A stretch of DNA of 64,000 bases from Chryseobacterium oleae. Its GTDB lineage: Bacteria; Bacteroidota; Bacteroidia; Flavobacteriales; Weeksellaceae. Below are positions 33,974 to 44,895 of the stretch, in pieces (position 1 is the first letter of the stretch; every line of letters begins with the position of its first letter). The DNA is taken from positions 1,116,001 through 1,180,000 of the forward strand of contig NZ_FOVD01000001.1 of assembly GCF_900115055.1 (NCBI RefSeq), read 5' to 3'. The notes beneath the pieces are model-generated. The model saw nothing but the letters and a program-made list of their open reading frames with translations. It had not been told where the DNA came from and did not search any database. The translations under genes and the position numbers were made by a program.

Positions 33974-35086
33974 TTACTTCAGAACGGTTTCATCCACTGA
34001 AATAGGCTGCTCAAGAACAATCACCGGTTTTTTCTTTTTTAGGAGATCCAGTAATTTCTGAACTGAAAATGTCAGAATCATATAAAGTATAATTAACAGT
34101 AATACGGATCCAATGCTGTGTTGTCTGTATCCAAAAATTCCTTTACCCCAGGAAATTAAAATCCACTGGATCATATACATTGAGGTCAGGTTCCTGCTGC
34201 AGTATTTTAAAAGACTGGTGAACTTGTTATCTTTCATTTTTGCGGTGATCCTGAAAATAATCCATAGGAAAATCAAAGTCCATCCGGCAAAATAAATAAC
34301 ACCTCCGGGTCCCATGTGATAAAAACCATTATAGTTATAGGTATCAAATCCGAAAACCAAAGGAGCTCCAATAGCAACGAACACCAATCCTACATACAGC
34401 ATATTCCTGAATAACTTCTTGCTGTCATGGTTCAGCTCCAGAAACCATTTTCCAAAAAACATTCCGATGATAATAAAAGACATCCACGGAAATACCGGAA
34501 AATAGATATAAGCAGGATAATCGTTGCTGAAAAAAAGATCTGTGATATAATTGATCACCGGATAATCAATAATAGTTCCGCTAACCTCTCTGGATACCAG
34601 CGCGATCAGCAATCCTATTGCCAGAATACCATATTTATTTTTTACATATTCGCGGATAAAGCCGACAAACAGTAAAGAAATCCCTGCCAATTGTAAGATA
34701 TCTCCCAACATGACCAGATACATATACTGTTGCTCTATCGGGCCGTGCCATCCGTATTTCTGAATAAAATTATCAGGAGCAAAACCTAAAACTGCCGGAA
34801 CAATAAACTTCATAAAGTTCATGAAAAAAGCAGCAAATAAAAGTAAACCGCCCCGTTTTATAGAGCTTTTAAGACTCTGATGACTGGACGTCATAAAGGT
34901 GATCCCCATACAGATCAGAAAAATAGAAGTTCCCCTGCCGAGAAACACAATAAAACTCCCGATAACCGTCTCCGACTGCGACTTCACATTCGCGTAAATA
35001 AGTAAGGTGTGGATGATGATCATGCCGATGACACTCATCCCTTTGATTAAATCCAGTGCTGCAATTCTTTTGCTTAGCTTTTCCAT
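33974..35086 (-). CDS. Multi-pass acyltransferase-like membrane protein
   Basis: With the start at 35086 (MEKLSKRIAALDLIKG) the protein has 370 residues; the frame continues 28 codons upstream without protein-like sequence. It has about ten transmembrane helices. The opening RIAALDLIKGMSVIGMIIIH resembles the heparan-alpha-glucosaminide N-acetyltransferase (DUF1624) and YeiB/DUF418 group, with a His in the first helix. Such proteins carry an acyl group from cytoplasmic acyl-CoA to a periplasmic or surface glycan. The acceptor is unknown. It is a single gene, with a polar tail (KKKKPVIVLEQ). Confidence 0.65.
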   Translation of the reverse strand: MEKLSKRIAALDLIKGMSVIGMIIIHTLLIYANVKSQSETVIGSFIVFLGRGTSIFLICMGITFMTSSHQSLKSSIKRGGLLLFAAFFMNFMKFIVPAVLGFAPDNFIQKYGWHGPIEQQYMYLVMLGDILQLAGISLLFVGFIREYVKNKYGILAIGLLIALVSREVSGTIIDYPVINYITDLFFSNDYPAYIYFPVFPWMSFIIIGMFFGKWFLELNHDSKKLFRNMLYVGLVFVAIGAPLVFGFDTYNYNGFYHMGPGGVIYFAGWTLIFLWIIFRITAKMKDNKFTSLLKYCSRNLTSMYMIQWILISWGKGIFGYRQHSIGSVLLLIILYMILTFSVQKLLDLLKKKKPVIVLEQPISVDETVLK

Positions 35087-35347
35087 AGTTTTTTTAGTTT
35101 TAATAAGGCTGCAAAACGTATCGTGGATTAATTGATTGAGATTATACGATAACAATTTGCAGGAGATCAATTCATTTTTATATATTAATATTTAATTATT
35201 CTAAATAAAAACAAAGATACATATTAAAACTAAATTATAATTTATTCATTCTTAAATTATCATGACTATTTCTTAACAATAATCAAAGTATCACTCCATT
35301 CCATCATATATATCCATCTTAAATGACTCATATAATTTACAAGAAAA

Positions 35348-35376
35348 AACCGCAATAAACTAGGTCTACTGCGGTT
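35348..35376 (-). terminator. Terminator of dnaK
   Basis: AACCGCA (35348-35354) pairs with TGCGGTT (35370-35376); on the minus strand a T-run follows (complement of 35344-35349). Confidence 0.7.
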
Positions 35377-35408
35377 GTATATTAAAGGTAAGAGTTACTT
35401 ACACTTAT

Positions 35409-37313
35409 TTATTTTACTTCTTCGAAGTCTGCATCTTGTACATCATCTGCACCTCCTGCATTAGCTCCGGCGTTTTGAGCACCTGCTCCGGCGTCTCCAC
35501 CCTGAGCTTGCTGTCCAGCTGCATACATTTCTTCTGAAGCGGCCATCCATGCTGCATCTAAAGCTTCTGTTTTAGCTTTTACATCGTCAACATTTTTAGT
35601 TTCGAAAGCTGCTTTCAATTCTGTGTGAGCTGCTTCTACTGCTGCTTTTTTGTCAGCAGAAAGCTTGTCACCGAATTCTTTCAGCTGCTTTTCAGTCTGG
35701 AAGATCAATCCGTCAGCTTTGTTGAAGATTTCAACTTCTTCTTTTTTCTTAGCATCTGCTGCAGAGTTTTCCTGAGCTTCTTTCTTCATTCTTTCGATTT
35801 CTTCGTCAGAAAGGCCTGAAGAAGCCTGGATTTTGATCGTTTGCTCTTTTCCTGTTCCTTTATCTTTAGCAGAAACGTTCAGGATACCATTCGCATCAAT
35901 ATCGAAAGTTACTTCAATTTGAGGAACTCCTCTTGGTGCAGGTGGAATATCAGAAAGATCAAATCTTCCGATCTCTTTGTTATCGTTGAACATGGCTCTT
36001 TCTCCCTGTCCTACTCTGATGCTTACAGCCGGCTGGTTGTCAGAAGCTGTAGAGAATACTTCCGATTTCTTAGTTGGGATCGTTGTGTTCGCATCAATTA
36101 ATTTAGTGAATACAGAACCCATTGTTTCGATACCTAGAGAAAGCGGTGTAACGTCAAGAAGCAATACATCTGTAACGTCTCCTGTCAATACTCCTCCCTG
36201 AATAGCAGCTCCAACAGCAACTACCTCATCCGGATTAACTCCTTTTGAAGGTTTTTTACCGAAGAATTTTTCTACTTCTTCCTGAATGATCGGGATTCTT
36301 GTAGAACCTCCTACCAATAGTACTTCATCGATATCAGAAGTTGATAAACCTGCATCTTTCAACGCTTTTGCTACCGGCTCCATAGATCTTCTTACAAGAT
36401 CAGAAGCTAATTGCTCGAATTTAGCTTTAGTTAAAGTCTTCACTAAGTGTTTAGGACCTGTAGCTGTAGCCGTGATATATGGTAAGTTGATCTCAGTCTG
36501 TGCAGAAGAAGACAACTCGATTTTTGCTTTTTCAGCAGCTTCTTTTAGTCTTTGAAGAGCGATAGCGTCAGTTTTTAATTCTACCCCTTCTTCAGCTTTG
36601 AATTCGTCTGCCATCCAGTTGATGATCACATCATCAAAGTCATCACCTCCTAAGTGGGTATCACCGTTTGTAGACAATACTTCGAATACACCGTCTCCTA
36701 AATCAAGGATAGAGATATCGAAAGTACCCCCTCCAAGGTCATATACAGCGATCTTCTGATCTTTGTGGCTCTTATCCAAACCGTAAGCTAATGCAGCAGC
36801 GGTAGGCTCGTTGATAATTCTTTCTACTTTAAGACCTGCAATTTCTCCAGCTTCTTTAGTAGCCTGTCTCTGTGCATCGTTGAAATAAGCCGGAACAGTG
36901 ATTACTGCTCTTGTTACTTCCTGACCAAGATAATCTTCAGCAGTTTTCTTCATTTTCTGAAGTGTCATTGCAGAAATTTCTTGTGGTGTATATTCTCTGT
37001 CGTCGATTTTTACTTTTACAGTATCATTAGGTCCTGCTACTACTTCATAAGGTACTCTTGAAATTTCTTTAGCATCTTCCTTAAAATGAGTACCGATAAA
37101 TCTCTTGATAGAGTATACAGTTTTCTTTGGATTCGTTACAGCCTGTCTTTTTGCAGGATCCCCTACTTTTCTCTCACCATCTTCAGTAAATGCTACGATA
37201 GACGGAGTCGTTCTTTTACCTTCAGCGTTAGGGATAACAACAGGGTCTTTTCCCTCCATTACAGCAACACAAGAGTTGGTTGTTCCTAAGTCAATTCCAA
37301 TTATTTTACTCAT
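35409..37313 (-). CDS. dnaK: Chaperone DnaK (Hsp70)
   Basis: The 634-residue protein starts with the phosphate-1 motif [18 protein letters not shown] and has the Hsp70 signatures [14 protein letters not shown] (about 190-203) and [17 protein letters not shown]. The linker [16 protein letters not shown] leads to the substrate-binding domain. The C-terminus is an Ala/Gly/Gln-rich lid tail ending [10 protein letters not shown]. It refolds proteins with DnaJ and GrpE, neither of which is adjacent. No CIRCE inverted repeat is visible upstream. Confidence 0.99.
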   Translation of the reverse strand: MSKIIGIDLGTTNSCVAVMEGKDPVVIPNAEGKRTTPSIVAFTEDGERKVGDPAKRQAVTNPKKTVYSIKRFIGTHFKEDAKEISRVPYEVVAGPNDTVKVKIDDREYTPQEISAMTLQKMKKTAEDYLGQEVTRAVITVPAYFNDAQRQATKEAGEIAGLKVERIINEPTAAALAYGLDKSHKDQKIAVYDLGGGTFDISILDLGDGVFEVLSTNGDTHLGGDDFDDVIINWMADEFKAEEGVELKTDAIALQRLKEAAEKAKIELSSSAQTEINLPYITATATGPKHLVKTLTKAKFEQLASDLVRRSMEPVAKALKDAGLSTSDIDEVLLVGGSTRIPIIQEEVEKFFGKKPSKGVNPDEVVAVGAAIQGGVLTGDVTDVLLLDVTPLSLGIETMGSVFTKLIDANTTIPTKKSEVFSTASDNQPAVSIRVGQGERAMFNDNKEIGRFDLSDIPPAPRGVPQIEVTFDIDANGILNVSAKDKGTGKEQTIKIQASSGLSDEEIERMKKEAQENSAADAKKKEEVEIFNKADGLIFQTEKQLKEFGDKLSADKKAAVEAAHTELKAAFETKNVDDVKAKTEALDAAWMAASEEMYAAGQQAQGGDAGAGAQNAGANAGGADDVQDADFEEVK

Positions 37314-37569
37314 AATATTTATATTTTTTCTAATTTTTATATTTTAATTTACATTCTCAATTTCTCAATATCTGTACCATCTCCTATTTTGTGACAAAAT
37401 GACAGAACCAGAAATATCTGAAGATAATATTGTCCTTCAGATTATGTTAAATTGTACTATTCAAGACAGTTTGAACATCGGAAATATTTAAAAATTAATC
37501 AAAGTTTAACTTTAGAAGTATGAATTAAACTTCACTAATTAGTATTTTTGATAAAATATACACTTTAGA

Positions 37570-39642
37570 ATGTCAGTACACTTTAATCCGCGAGATATTA
37601 CATGGCTTGCTTTCAATGAAAGGGTTTTACAGGAAGCCATGGACGAAAATGTTCCTTTACATTTAAGAATACGTTTCCTTGGAATTTTCTCTAACAATTT
37701 AGATGAATTTTTCAGAGTACGTGTAGCCGGATTAAAGCGGGCAATGGATTTTAAAGAAAAAGTGATTGCAGAATCTTTCTACCAGCCCCCATCAAAGATT
37801 CTTCAGAGGATCAACGAAATCGTGATCAGACAACAGCAAAATTTCGATAAGACCTGGAAACACATCCAGGCTGAGATGGCTAGCCTTAAAGTCTCTATTA
37901 AAACTTCTAAAAACCTTACTGCCAAACAGAAAGAATTCGTAAGAGAATATTTTGACGAAGTGGTGGAATCCAATGTGATCCCTATTCTTCTTCACGAAAA
38001 CACACCCATGCCTTACTTAAGGGATAAAAGTCTTTATCTGGGTGTGGCGATGAGAAAAAAAGACTGGCAGTATTCCAGTAATTATGCGATTATAGAAATT
38101 CCGTCCCGTTTTGTGGGAAGATTTGTCCTGCTGCCAACGGAGGATCCGGAAGAAAAAAATGTCATGCTGCTGGAAGATGTTATCACGTTCAACCTTCCGC
38201 ATATTTTCTCCTATTTCGGCTATGACGAATTTGCCGCCAATGCTTTCAAGGTAACTAAAGATGCCGAACTGGAACTGGACAATGACATCCGGACCAACTT
38301 CGCAGAAAAAATAGAAAAAGGACTTAAAAACAGAAGGAAAGGAAAACCGACCCGGTTTGTTTTTGATAAAGATATGGATAAAGCCCTGCTGGAGCTTCTT
38401 ATCCGAAAATTAAATTTAACGAAAAAAGACAGCATCATTCCGGGTGGAAAAATTCACAATTTCAAACACTTTATGGATTTTCCTGACGTATTTGAAACCT
38501 ATGAAAGACCGGTAGAGAGATCTTCCTTTACACACCAGGCTTTTGAACATGGTGAAAGAGTCACTGATGTTATTTTAAAGAAAGACGTTCTCTTGTCCTT
38601 CCCTTATCACAAATACAACCCTGTGATTGATCTTCTGCGTGAAGCAGCGATGGATCCGGATGTAAAATCTATCCAAATTACAGCGTACCGTCTTGCCGGC
38701 AACTCAAAGATCAGTAATGCTCTGATCTACGCAGCAAGAAATGGTAAAGAAGTAACGGTTATGCTGGAACTTCAGGCAAGATTTGACGAAGAATCCAATC
38801 TGAAGTGGAAAGAAATGTTTGAGCCAGAGGGAATCAATGTTCTTGTAGGTCTTCCAAACAAAAAAGTACACGCCAAGCTTTGTATCATTAAAAAAAGGTC
38901 ACACAATAAAACCCTCCAATATGGTTTTGTAAGTACCGGAAATTTTAACGAGAAAACGGCAAGAATCTACGGTGACCATTTACTGATGACCGCTGACCGT
39001 GGCATCATGGCAGATATCAATAAGGTATTCAATGTTCTGAAAAAACCGAAAGATGATTTCCTTCCGGTGTTGAAAACCTGCAAAAATCTGATGATCTGTC
39101 CACAGTTTATGCGCGAAAAAATTGTTCATCATATCGATAAGGAGATTGAAGAAGCCAAAGCAGGAAGAAAAGCAGAGATCATCATCAAGGCCAATTCCAT
39201 GAGCGACAGAGCCCTGATAGAAAAGCTCTATGAGGCTGCCTATGCCGGAGTGGTTACAAAAACCATCGTAAGAGGAATCTATTGCCCGGTGAATCAAAAA
39301 GAATTTAAAGAAAAAATAAAAGCGATCAGTATCGTAGATGAATACCTGGAACACGCCAGGGTTATGTATTTCTATAATAAAGGTGCAGAAGACATGTACA
39401 TCTCATCTGCCGACTGGATGACGCGAAATCTGGACTACAGAATTGAAGCCGCCGCGAAGATCACAGACAAGGAACTGAAGAAGGAATTGAAAGATATTCT
39501 GGACATTCAGTTGAGAGATAACGTAAAAGCTCGTATTTTAGACAAAAAATTGAGCAACGAGTATGTCAGGAATGATAAAAAGGAATGCCGTTCTCAAATA
39601 GAAACCTACAAATATTTAAAAGCTAAAACAAGCAAAAAATGA
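37570..39642 (+). CDS. ppk1: Polyphosphate kinase 1
   Basis: The 690-residue protein makes polyphosphate from ATP. The phosphorylated histidine is His434 (KKVHAKLCII) and the second active-site histidine is His595 (YLEHARVMYF); both lie in the phospholipase-D-like C-terminal domains. The N-terminal domain (FNPRDITWLAFNERVLQEA, NLDEFFRVRVAGLK) is also typical. A TATTTTTG box (37543-37550) precedes the gene by about 20 bp. It overlaps ppx by 4 bp (ATGA), so the two opposing enzymes of polyphosphate metabolism are translationally coupled. Confidence 0.98.
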   Translation: MSVHFNPRDITWLAFNERVLQEAMDENVPLHLRIRFLGIFSNNLDEFFRVRVAGLKRAMDFKEKVIAESFYQPPSKILQRINEIVIRQQQNFDKTWKHIQAEMASLKVSIKTSKNLTAKQKEFVREYFDEVVESNVIPILLHENTPMPYLRDKSLYLGVAMRKKDWQYSSNYAIIEIPSRFVGRFVLLPTEDPEEKNVMLLEDVITFNLPHIFSYFGYDEFAANAFKVTKDAELELDNDIRTNFAEKIEKGLKNRRKGKPTRFVFDKDMDKALLELLIRKLNLTKKDSIIPGGKIHNFKHFMDFPDVFETYERPVERSSFTHQAFEHGERVTDVILKKDVLLSFPYHKYNPVIDLLREAAMDPDVKSIQITAYRLAGNSKISNALIYAARNGKEVTVMLELQARFDEESNLKWKEMFEPEGINVLVGLPNKKVHAKLCIIKKRSHNKTLQYGFVSTGNFNEKTARIYGDHLLMTADRGIMADINKVFNVLKKPKDDFLPVLKTCKNLMICPQFMREKIVHHIDKEIEEAKAGRKAEIIIKANSMSDRALIEKLYEAAYAGVVTKTIVRGIYCPVNQKEFKEKIKAISIVDEYLEHARVMYFYNKGAEDMYISSADWMTRNLDYRIEAAAKITDKELKKELKDILDIQLRDNVKARILDKKLSNEYVRNDKKECRSQIETYKYLKAKTSKK

Positions 39643-40523
39643 AGATCGCAGCGATAGATATAGGAAGCAACGCCGCCAGACTTCTGATCAATGAAGTAAA
39701 GATCAGCAACAGAAAACCTGAATTTATAAAACTTAATCTTTTAAGAATTCCTCTGAGACTGGGAATGGACGTGTTCACCATGGGCATGATCGGCGAGGAA
39801 AGGGAAAAAATGGTCATCGACTCGATGAAAATTTTCAGCGACCTTATGAAGATCTACAAAGTGGAGCATTACCGTGCCTGTGCCACCAGTGCTATGCGTG
39901 ACGCCTCAAACGGCAATGAAATCATCAGACAGGTGAAGGAAACTTCAGGCATCAATATAGAGATCATCTCCGGTGACGAAGAAGCAACCCTGATCTATGA
40001 AAACCATGTAGCAGAAGGCCTTGACAAAGAATTCGCCTATTTATACATTGACGTGGGAGGAGGTTCTACAGAGCTTACTTTTTATGAAAACGGAAAAATG
40101 GTGTACGAAAAATCGTTCAACATCGGAACCATAAGACTTCTGAATAATCTGGTAACTCCTGAAAACTGGCAGGAAATGAAGGATGAGATCAAAGATAATA
40201 TTGTCAGCAAAAGACCCATCGTCGCTATCGGTTCAGGAGGAAATATCAATAAGGTATTCTCGATGAGCAAAACCAAAGACGGAAAACCGATGACGCTTGC
40301 CCATCTTAAAAAGGTGTACAAAGAATTCAATGAGCTTTCTGTAGAGGAAAGAATGACCAAGCATAACCTTAGAGAAGACAGAGCGGACGTTCTTGTTCAT
40401 GCTTTGAGAATTTTCAACAATGTAATGTCATGGTCGGATATCAACAGGATTTTTGTTCCTAAAATTTCCGTAGCAGATGGATTGATCCACAATATTTTCA
40501 GTCAGCTGCACGAAAAAAAATAA
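39639..40523 (+). CDS. ppx: Exopolyphosphatase, Ppx/GppA family
   Basis: The 294-residue protein belongs to the ASKHA fold: phosphate-1 motif AAIDIGSNAARLLI (residues 3-16), catalytic Glu region RACATSAMRDASNG, and phosphate-2 motif YLYIDVGGGSTELTFY. It is shorter than E. coli Ppx (513) because the C-terminal domains are absent, which is normal for Bacteroidota members. It removes terminal phosphate from polyphosphate or pppGpp. It begins inside the ppk1 stop codon. Confidence 0.93.
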   Translation: MKIAAIDIGSNAARLLINEVKISNRKPEFIKLNLLRIPLRLGMDVFTMGMIGEEREKMVIDSMKIFSDLMKIYKVEHYRACATSAMRDASNGNEIIRQVKETSGINIEIISGDEEATLIYENHVAEGLDKEFAYLYIDVGGGSTELTFYENGKMVYEKSFNIGTIRLLNNLVTPENWQEMKDEIKDNIVSKRPIVAIGSGGNINKVFSMSKTKDGKPMTLAHLKKVYKEFNELSVEERMTKHNLREDRADVLVHALRIFNNVMSWSDINRIFVPKISVADGLIHNIFSQLHEKK

Positions 40524-40544
40524 ATTACTTACACAGTATATCTT

Positions 40545-40578
40545 AAAAACCGGTCTTTTTTTGACCGGTTTTTGTTTT
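40545..40578 (+). terminator. Terminator of ppk1-ppx
   Basis: An 11-bp stem (AAAAACCGGTC / GACCGGTTTTT) with a T7 loop and a TTTTT-rich tail. Confidence 0.85.
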
Positions 40579-40684
40579 ATGTAAATACTTCTCATTCATA
40601 ATTTCTTCAGAAATGTAATTTTTTATTGTAAATTTAAAGTAATACTATATCTTAGTACGTCATGCATAATATCAACAGAAAAAA

Positions 40685-41338
40685 ATGAATCCGATCAAAA
40701 TAATTCTTACAGGCGCAACCGGTATGGTAGGGGAAGGTGTTTTAATGGAATGCCTTGAAAATCCTGATGTTTCAGAGATACTAAGCGTAAGCAGAAAACC
40801 TTCCGGAAAAACGCATCCAAAGCTTAAAGAATATTTAGTTCCGGATTTCCTGACCATAGACCTCAACGATGAAAACCTAAAGGGCTATGATGCCTGCTTT
40901 TTCTGCGCGGGAATCAGCAGCGTGGGAATGAATGAGGAGGAGTATACAAAGATTACTTATGATACCACGGTTCATTTTGCAAAGGTTGTTCTGAACCAAA
41001 ATCCGGACATGGTTTTCAATTATGTATCAGGAGCGCATACAGACAGCACAGAAAGCGGAAAGCAGATGTGGGCAAGGGTAAAAGGCAGAACTGAAAATGC
41101 ATTGAAAAAATTAGGTTTTAGAAATGCATTCAATTTCCGTCCGGGATTCATGAAACCCGTTGATGGTCAAATACATGTAAAATGGTTCTTTAAACCTATT
41201 ATTTGGATTTTTCCTGTTTTTTTACCGTCAAAATCATTAACTTTACACCAAGTGGGCAAAGCAATGATCAATGGCGTGCGCAAAGGTTACCCCACATCAG
41301 TTTTGGAAATCAGGGACATTAAAAATTTAGCAATATGA
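40685..41338 (+). CDS. NAD(P)-binding Rossmann protein, atypical SDR (epimerase-like)
   Basis: The 217-residue protein starts with the extended Rossmann motif IILTGATGMVGEGVLMECLEN. It continues with acidic loop DLNDENLKGYDACFFCAG, which resembles NmrA/HSCARG- and TIP30-like atypical SDRs, a YVSGAHTDSTESGKQMWARVKGRTENALKK catalytic-like region (with a Lys but no clear Tyr), and a C-terminal half with FRPGFMKPVDG. The substrate is unknown. It overlaps the following small membrane protein gene by ATGA. Confidence 0.8.
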   Translation: MNPIKIILTGATGMVGEGVLMECLENPDVSEILSVSRKPSGKTHPKLKEYLVPDFLTIDLNDENLKGYDACFFCAGISSVGMNEEEYTKITYDTTVHFAKVVLNQNPDMVFNYVSGAHTDSTESGKQMWARVKGRTENALKKLGFRNAFNFRPGFMKPVDGQIHVKWFFKPIIWIFPVFLPSKSLTLHQVGKAMINGVRKGYPTSVLEIRDIKNLAI

Positions 41339-41490
41339 GAGATATGGTAAAAAGAATTGTTCTGGTCATTTTTGTTCTTCTAGTCCTGACAGCAGTTTCA
41401 GGCTATTTTTATATGCAGAAACATCCGCTGGATGAAAAAGCATCTGTGAATAAAACGATGAATATTACAGGGAGCAAAGTCAGCAAGTAA
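41335..41490 (+). CDS. Small single-span membrane protein
   Basis: The frame of 51 residues starts within the stop codon of the preceding gene (ATGA overlap). It has an N-terminal Arg/Lys cap (MRDMVKR), one transmembrane helix (about 8-26, IVLVIFVLLVLTAVSGYFY) and a polar tail with KHPLDEKAS. The overlap makes translation very plausible. Function unknown. Confidence 0.6.
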   Translation: MRDMVKRIVLVIFVLLVLTAVSGYFYMQKHPLDEKASVNKTMNITGSKVSK

Positions 41491-41632
41491 GTTAACAAAA
41501 GGAGGGTTTTTGCTGTTTTATATTCCGTTTCAACAGCAACCGTTACCTGTTTGTTAAACATTTATTAAAATTCCATTAAAATACTTGCGCGGTATAAAGT
41601 TCATTTTTGCATAAATCTAATGCAAGTAAAAA

Positions 41633-44600
41633 ATGACCAACAACTATCTATTAAAAGGATCTGTCATTGCCGCATTCTTCCTTCAGGGCGGGCTCTTCGG
41701 ACAGACACTGATCCATTACTGGAATTTTAACAACAATACATCTGCAGTATCTATTACAACTCCCTCTTCCACTTTGGTAAGCGGATCTCTTTCTGCCATA
41801 GCCGGAGGAACCAGCGAAATAGATTTTGCAGGCGGGACCGGACAAAATTTCAGTATTGATAATTTAAATACAAGAAACGGCGATCCTTCCGGAACCCATT
41901 TACGATTCAACAATCCCATTGGTGGAAGTTTACAGTTCAATCTTCCTACGACAGGATATCAGAATGCTGTTGTGAAATTTACAACAAGACGATCCGGACA
42001 GGGTGCAGGAACTCAATCATGGTCCTATTCAACGGATGGAAGTACTTTTGTTCCTTATCAGACCATCAATCCACAGGATGCCAATCCTCAGCTTGTCACT
42101 TTTGATTTTTCCGCAGTTTCCGGTGTTTCCAATAACCCGAATTTTAAATTAAAGGTAGAATTCTCTGCTACAGGAGGCGGAACGGGAGGTAATAACCGTT
42201 TTGATAATTTCACCATGGACGCCACAGCATCCGGAGGTGCCGACACAACCCCTCCTACAACCACTTATCTTCCCGCTCAAAACACAAATAATGCTTCCAC
42301 TACTGTAAATCCAACGATTTCTTTTAATGAAAATGTAAGGCTTACAGACAATTCCGCGATCACCGATTCTAATGCACAAAACCTTGTAGACTTCCGTGTA
42401 GGAAATGCTTCAGGTACTTCAGTTCCCTTCACAACCACTTTCAGCAATAATAAAATCACAGTAATTCCTACGGCTGCCCTTATTCCCGGACAGATGTATT
42501 ATCTGGCTCTTAAGCCCAATACGGTTGAAGATTTAAGTGATAATGGGGTTACAGCAGTGACATCAACCACCTTTACAACAGCCGGGACAACCGTTTCTCT
42601 GGATAAAAACTTCATTAAAGTAAATGAAAATGCAGGAAGCCTGGCTTTCAAGATCAATGTTACCAATCCTTCAGCTGCTACGGTTAATCTTGTGGTAAAA
42701 CCGGCACCGTTCAGTACTGCCGACAGCAATGATTTTACATTGGCCAATCAAACCATCAATATTACTCCTTCTACAACAAGTTATACGGTCAATATTCCGA
42801 TTATCGATGATACATTGGAAGAGCAGCAGGCAGAATATTTTGTGGTAAGCCTTGAAAACCCTACCGGAACGACGATTTCCGGAGATAATACGACTACTGT
42901 TTATATTGTGGATAATGACAAACCTGCACCGGTTCCTTCGGGGCAGATTCAGCTAAACTATGTCGGAAGTTTTGATCCTTCCGGAAACAACAACAGTTCT
43001 ACGGAAATTGTAGTTCATGATCCGGCCAGTCAGAAATTATTTACCATCAGCTCGATCACGGATGTTTTTGATATCATTGATTTTACCAGTCCGAATGCTC
43101 TTTCTGTGGTTAAAACAGTGAATATGGCTCCTTACGGCGGGATTACAAGTATCGCTGTTAAAAACGGGATCATTGCAACAGCTTCCCCCAATGCTGATCC
43201 ACAGCAAAATGGCTCAGTAGTCTTTTTTGATATTAACGGAAACTTCCTGAAACAGGTGACTGTGGGAGCACTCCCTGATATGGTCGCGTTCACTCCGGAC
43301 GGAACAAAAGTGATCACCGCCAATGAAGGGGAACCCAATGATGCTTATACTGTAGATCCTGAGGGAACCATCAGCATTATTGATATTTCAGGTGGTATTG
43401 GAAATCTGACACAGAGCAATGTCACGACTCTTAATTTTAACATTTTTGATTCTCAGACCGCTGCTTTAGTGGCCACAGGATTGAGAAAAGTAAGAACCAA
43501 CAATACGCTTTCACAGGATCTTGAACCTGAATATGTGACGATAAGCTCAGACAGTCAGAAAGCCTGGGTAACACTTCAGGAAAACAATGCTGTGGCTGAA
43601 ATCAATTTAGCCACAAAAACAATTTCCGGAATCTGGGGATTGGGCAAAAAAGATATGAGTCTTGCGGGTAATGGTTTTGATGCTTCGGATAACAATGGTG
43701 AAATACTGATCGCAAACTGGCCTGTGAAAGCCTACTATATTCCGGATGCCGTTCAGAATTACAAAATAGGAAACACCAATTATATCGTAACGGCTAATGA
43801 AGGTGATGAAAAAGATCTTTCAGGATACAGCGAAAGAACTACTGTGGGAGCGAATACCTATACTTTAGATACTGTTCTATTCCCTCAGGCATCCGTTTTA
43901 AAAGCATCTCATAATTTAGGCAGATTAAGAGTGTCCAGTGCAACAGGAAATACCGATGCGGATACAGATTTTGAAGAAATTGCTGCTTTGGGAGCACGTT
44001 CATTCTCTATTTTTAATGCTGATACCAAACAATTGGTTTACGACAGCGGTGACCGTTTTGAAAGGTATATCGCAGCCAAACATCCCCTGATCTTTAATGC
44101 AGACAATGAAGCCAACGGTGCCAAAAACAGAAGCCGTGCGAAAGGTCCTGAACCGGAAGGAGTTGCTTTAGCGACGATCAATGGACAAACTTACGCGTTC
44201 ATCACTCTCGAAAGAACCGGAGGGGTAATGGTTTATAATATTACAGATCCTAACAATCCTACGTTTACGGACTATAAACATTCACGTTCTACCTCAGCTT
44301 ATGGTGGTGACAACGGTCCTGAAGGAATTACATACATCGCTCCGGGAAATACAACAAACGGAAAAGCCTATGTCATTGTTGCCAACGAGATCAGCGGAAC
44401 TTTATCCATGTATGAAGTAGCTTCTACTCCAACATTAGGAACCGGTGAAGTAAAAACTGAGAAAGCAACCTTCAATGTATTCCCTAATCCTGTCACGAAA
44501 GGAAATGCGCTGTACTTCAACAGAGCGCAGGATTATGAACTGTATGATATGTCAGGAAAAATGCTTGGAAAAGAGAAAAATGCTTTAACCATAGATACTT

Positions 44601-44671
44601 CAAAACTTTCTGCGGGTGTTTATCTTGTGAAAACTTCGGAAGGACATATGAAGAGGGTTATTGTGAAATAG
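41633..44671 (+). CDS. T9SS-exported choice-of-anchor-I protein with Ig-like and Calx-beta domains
   Basis: The protein has 1012 residues with a signal peptide (cleavage near FGQT). Domains in order: N-terminal beta-sandwich (~25-190), Ig-like (about 205-315), Calx-beta (about 320-430, with IPIIDDTLEEQQAEYFVVSLEN), then a large seven-bladed-propeller-like choice-of-anchor-I region (about 440-920, with EPEGVALATINGQTYAFIT). The C-terminal sorting domain is about 935-1012 (NVFPNPVTKGNALYF to VYLVKTSEGHMKRVIVK). The terminal domain sends it through the type IX system to the cell surface or medium. The propeller group may bind metal or phosphate, but activity is unproven. Confidence 0.88.
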   Translation: MTNNYLLKGSVIAAFFLQGGLFGQTLIHYWNFNNNTSAVSITTPSSTLVSGSLSAIAGGTSEIDFAGGTGQNFSIDNLNTRNGDPSGTHLRFNNPIGGSLQFNLPTTGYQNAVVKFTTRRSGQGAGTQSWSYSTDGSTFVPYQTINPQDANPQLVTFDFSAVSGVSNNPNFKLKVEFSATGGGTGGNNRFDNFTMDATASGGADTTPPTTTYLPAQNTNNASTTVNPTISFNENVRLTDNSAITDSNAQNLVDFRVGNASGTSVPFTTTFSNNKITVIPTAALIPGQMYYLALKPNTVEDLSDNGVTAVTSTTFTTAGTTVSLDKNFIKVNENAGSLAFKINVTNPSAATVNLVVKPAPFSTADSNDFTLANQTINITPSTTSYTVNIPIIDDTLEEQQAEYFVVSLENPTGTTISGDNTTTVYIVDNDKPAPVPSGQIQLNYVGSFDPSGNNNSSTEIVVHDPASQKLFTISSITDVFDIIDFTSPNALSVVKTVNMAPYGGITSIAVKNGIIATASPNADPQQNGSVVFFDINGNFLKQVTVGALPDMVAFTPDGTKVITANEGEPNDAYTVDPEGTISIIDISGGIGNLTQSNVTTLNFNIFDSQTAALVATGLRKVRTNNTLSQDLEPEYVTISSDSQKAWVTLQENNAVAEINLATKTISGIWGLGKKDMSLAGNGFDASDNNGEILIANWPVKAYYIPDAVQNYKIGNTNYIVTANEGDEKDLSGYSERTTVGANTYTLDTVLFPQASVLKASHNLGRLRVSSATGNTDADTDFEEIAALGARSFSIFNADTKQLVYDSGDRFERYIAAKHPLIFNADNEANGAKNRSRAKGPEPEGVALATINGQTYAFITLERTGGVMVYNITDPNNPTFTDYKHSRSTSAYGGDNGPEGITYIAPGNTTNGKAYVIVANEISGTLSMYEVASTPTLGTGEVKTEKATFNVFPNPVTKGNALYFNRAQDYELYDMSGKMLGKEKNALTIDTSKLSAGVYLVKTSEGHMKRVIVK

Positions 44672-44764
44672 GAAGAGGTTACGGGATACGGGTTTGGAAA
44701 GTTATGAGTTGTGAGTTATAAATTATAAGTTTTTTGATGCACGTCTCGGAGTTGGAGTGTATTC

Positions 44765-44855
44765 ACATTTCACTTGCGAAGCAAAATTGACCATTCACAT
44801 TTCTTAATCTCAGCCTTAACCTAAAGTCTCATATCTCGTGTCTGAAATCTGACAT
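44765..44855. repeat. Composite dispersed intergenic repeat, copy C (inverted)
   Basis: The complement of the 18-mer AATTTTGCTTCGCAAGTG lies at 44771-44788. It is flanked by AATGGTCAATTTTG-type sequence as in copy A and followed by TCTGAAATCTGACATC-type words. It lies between the T9SS cargo gene and a terminator-like hairpin at 44896. Confidence 0.65.
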
Positions 44856-44895
44856 CTTGATATACAAATACTTTATATATAATTCAGTTGATGAG

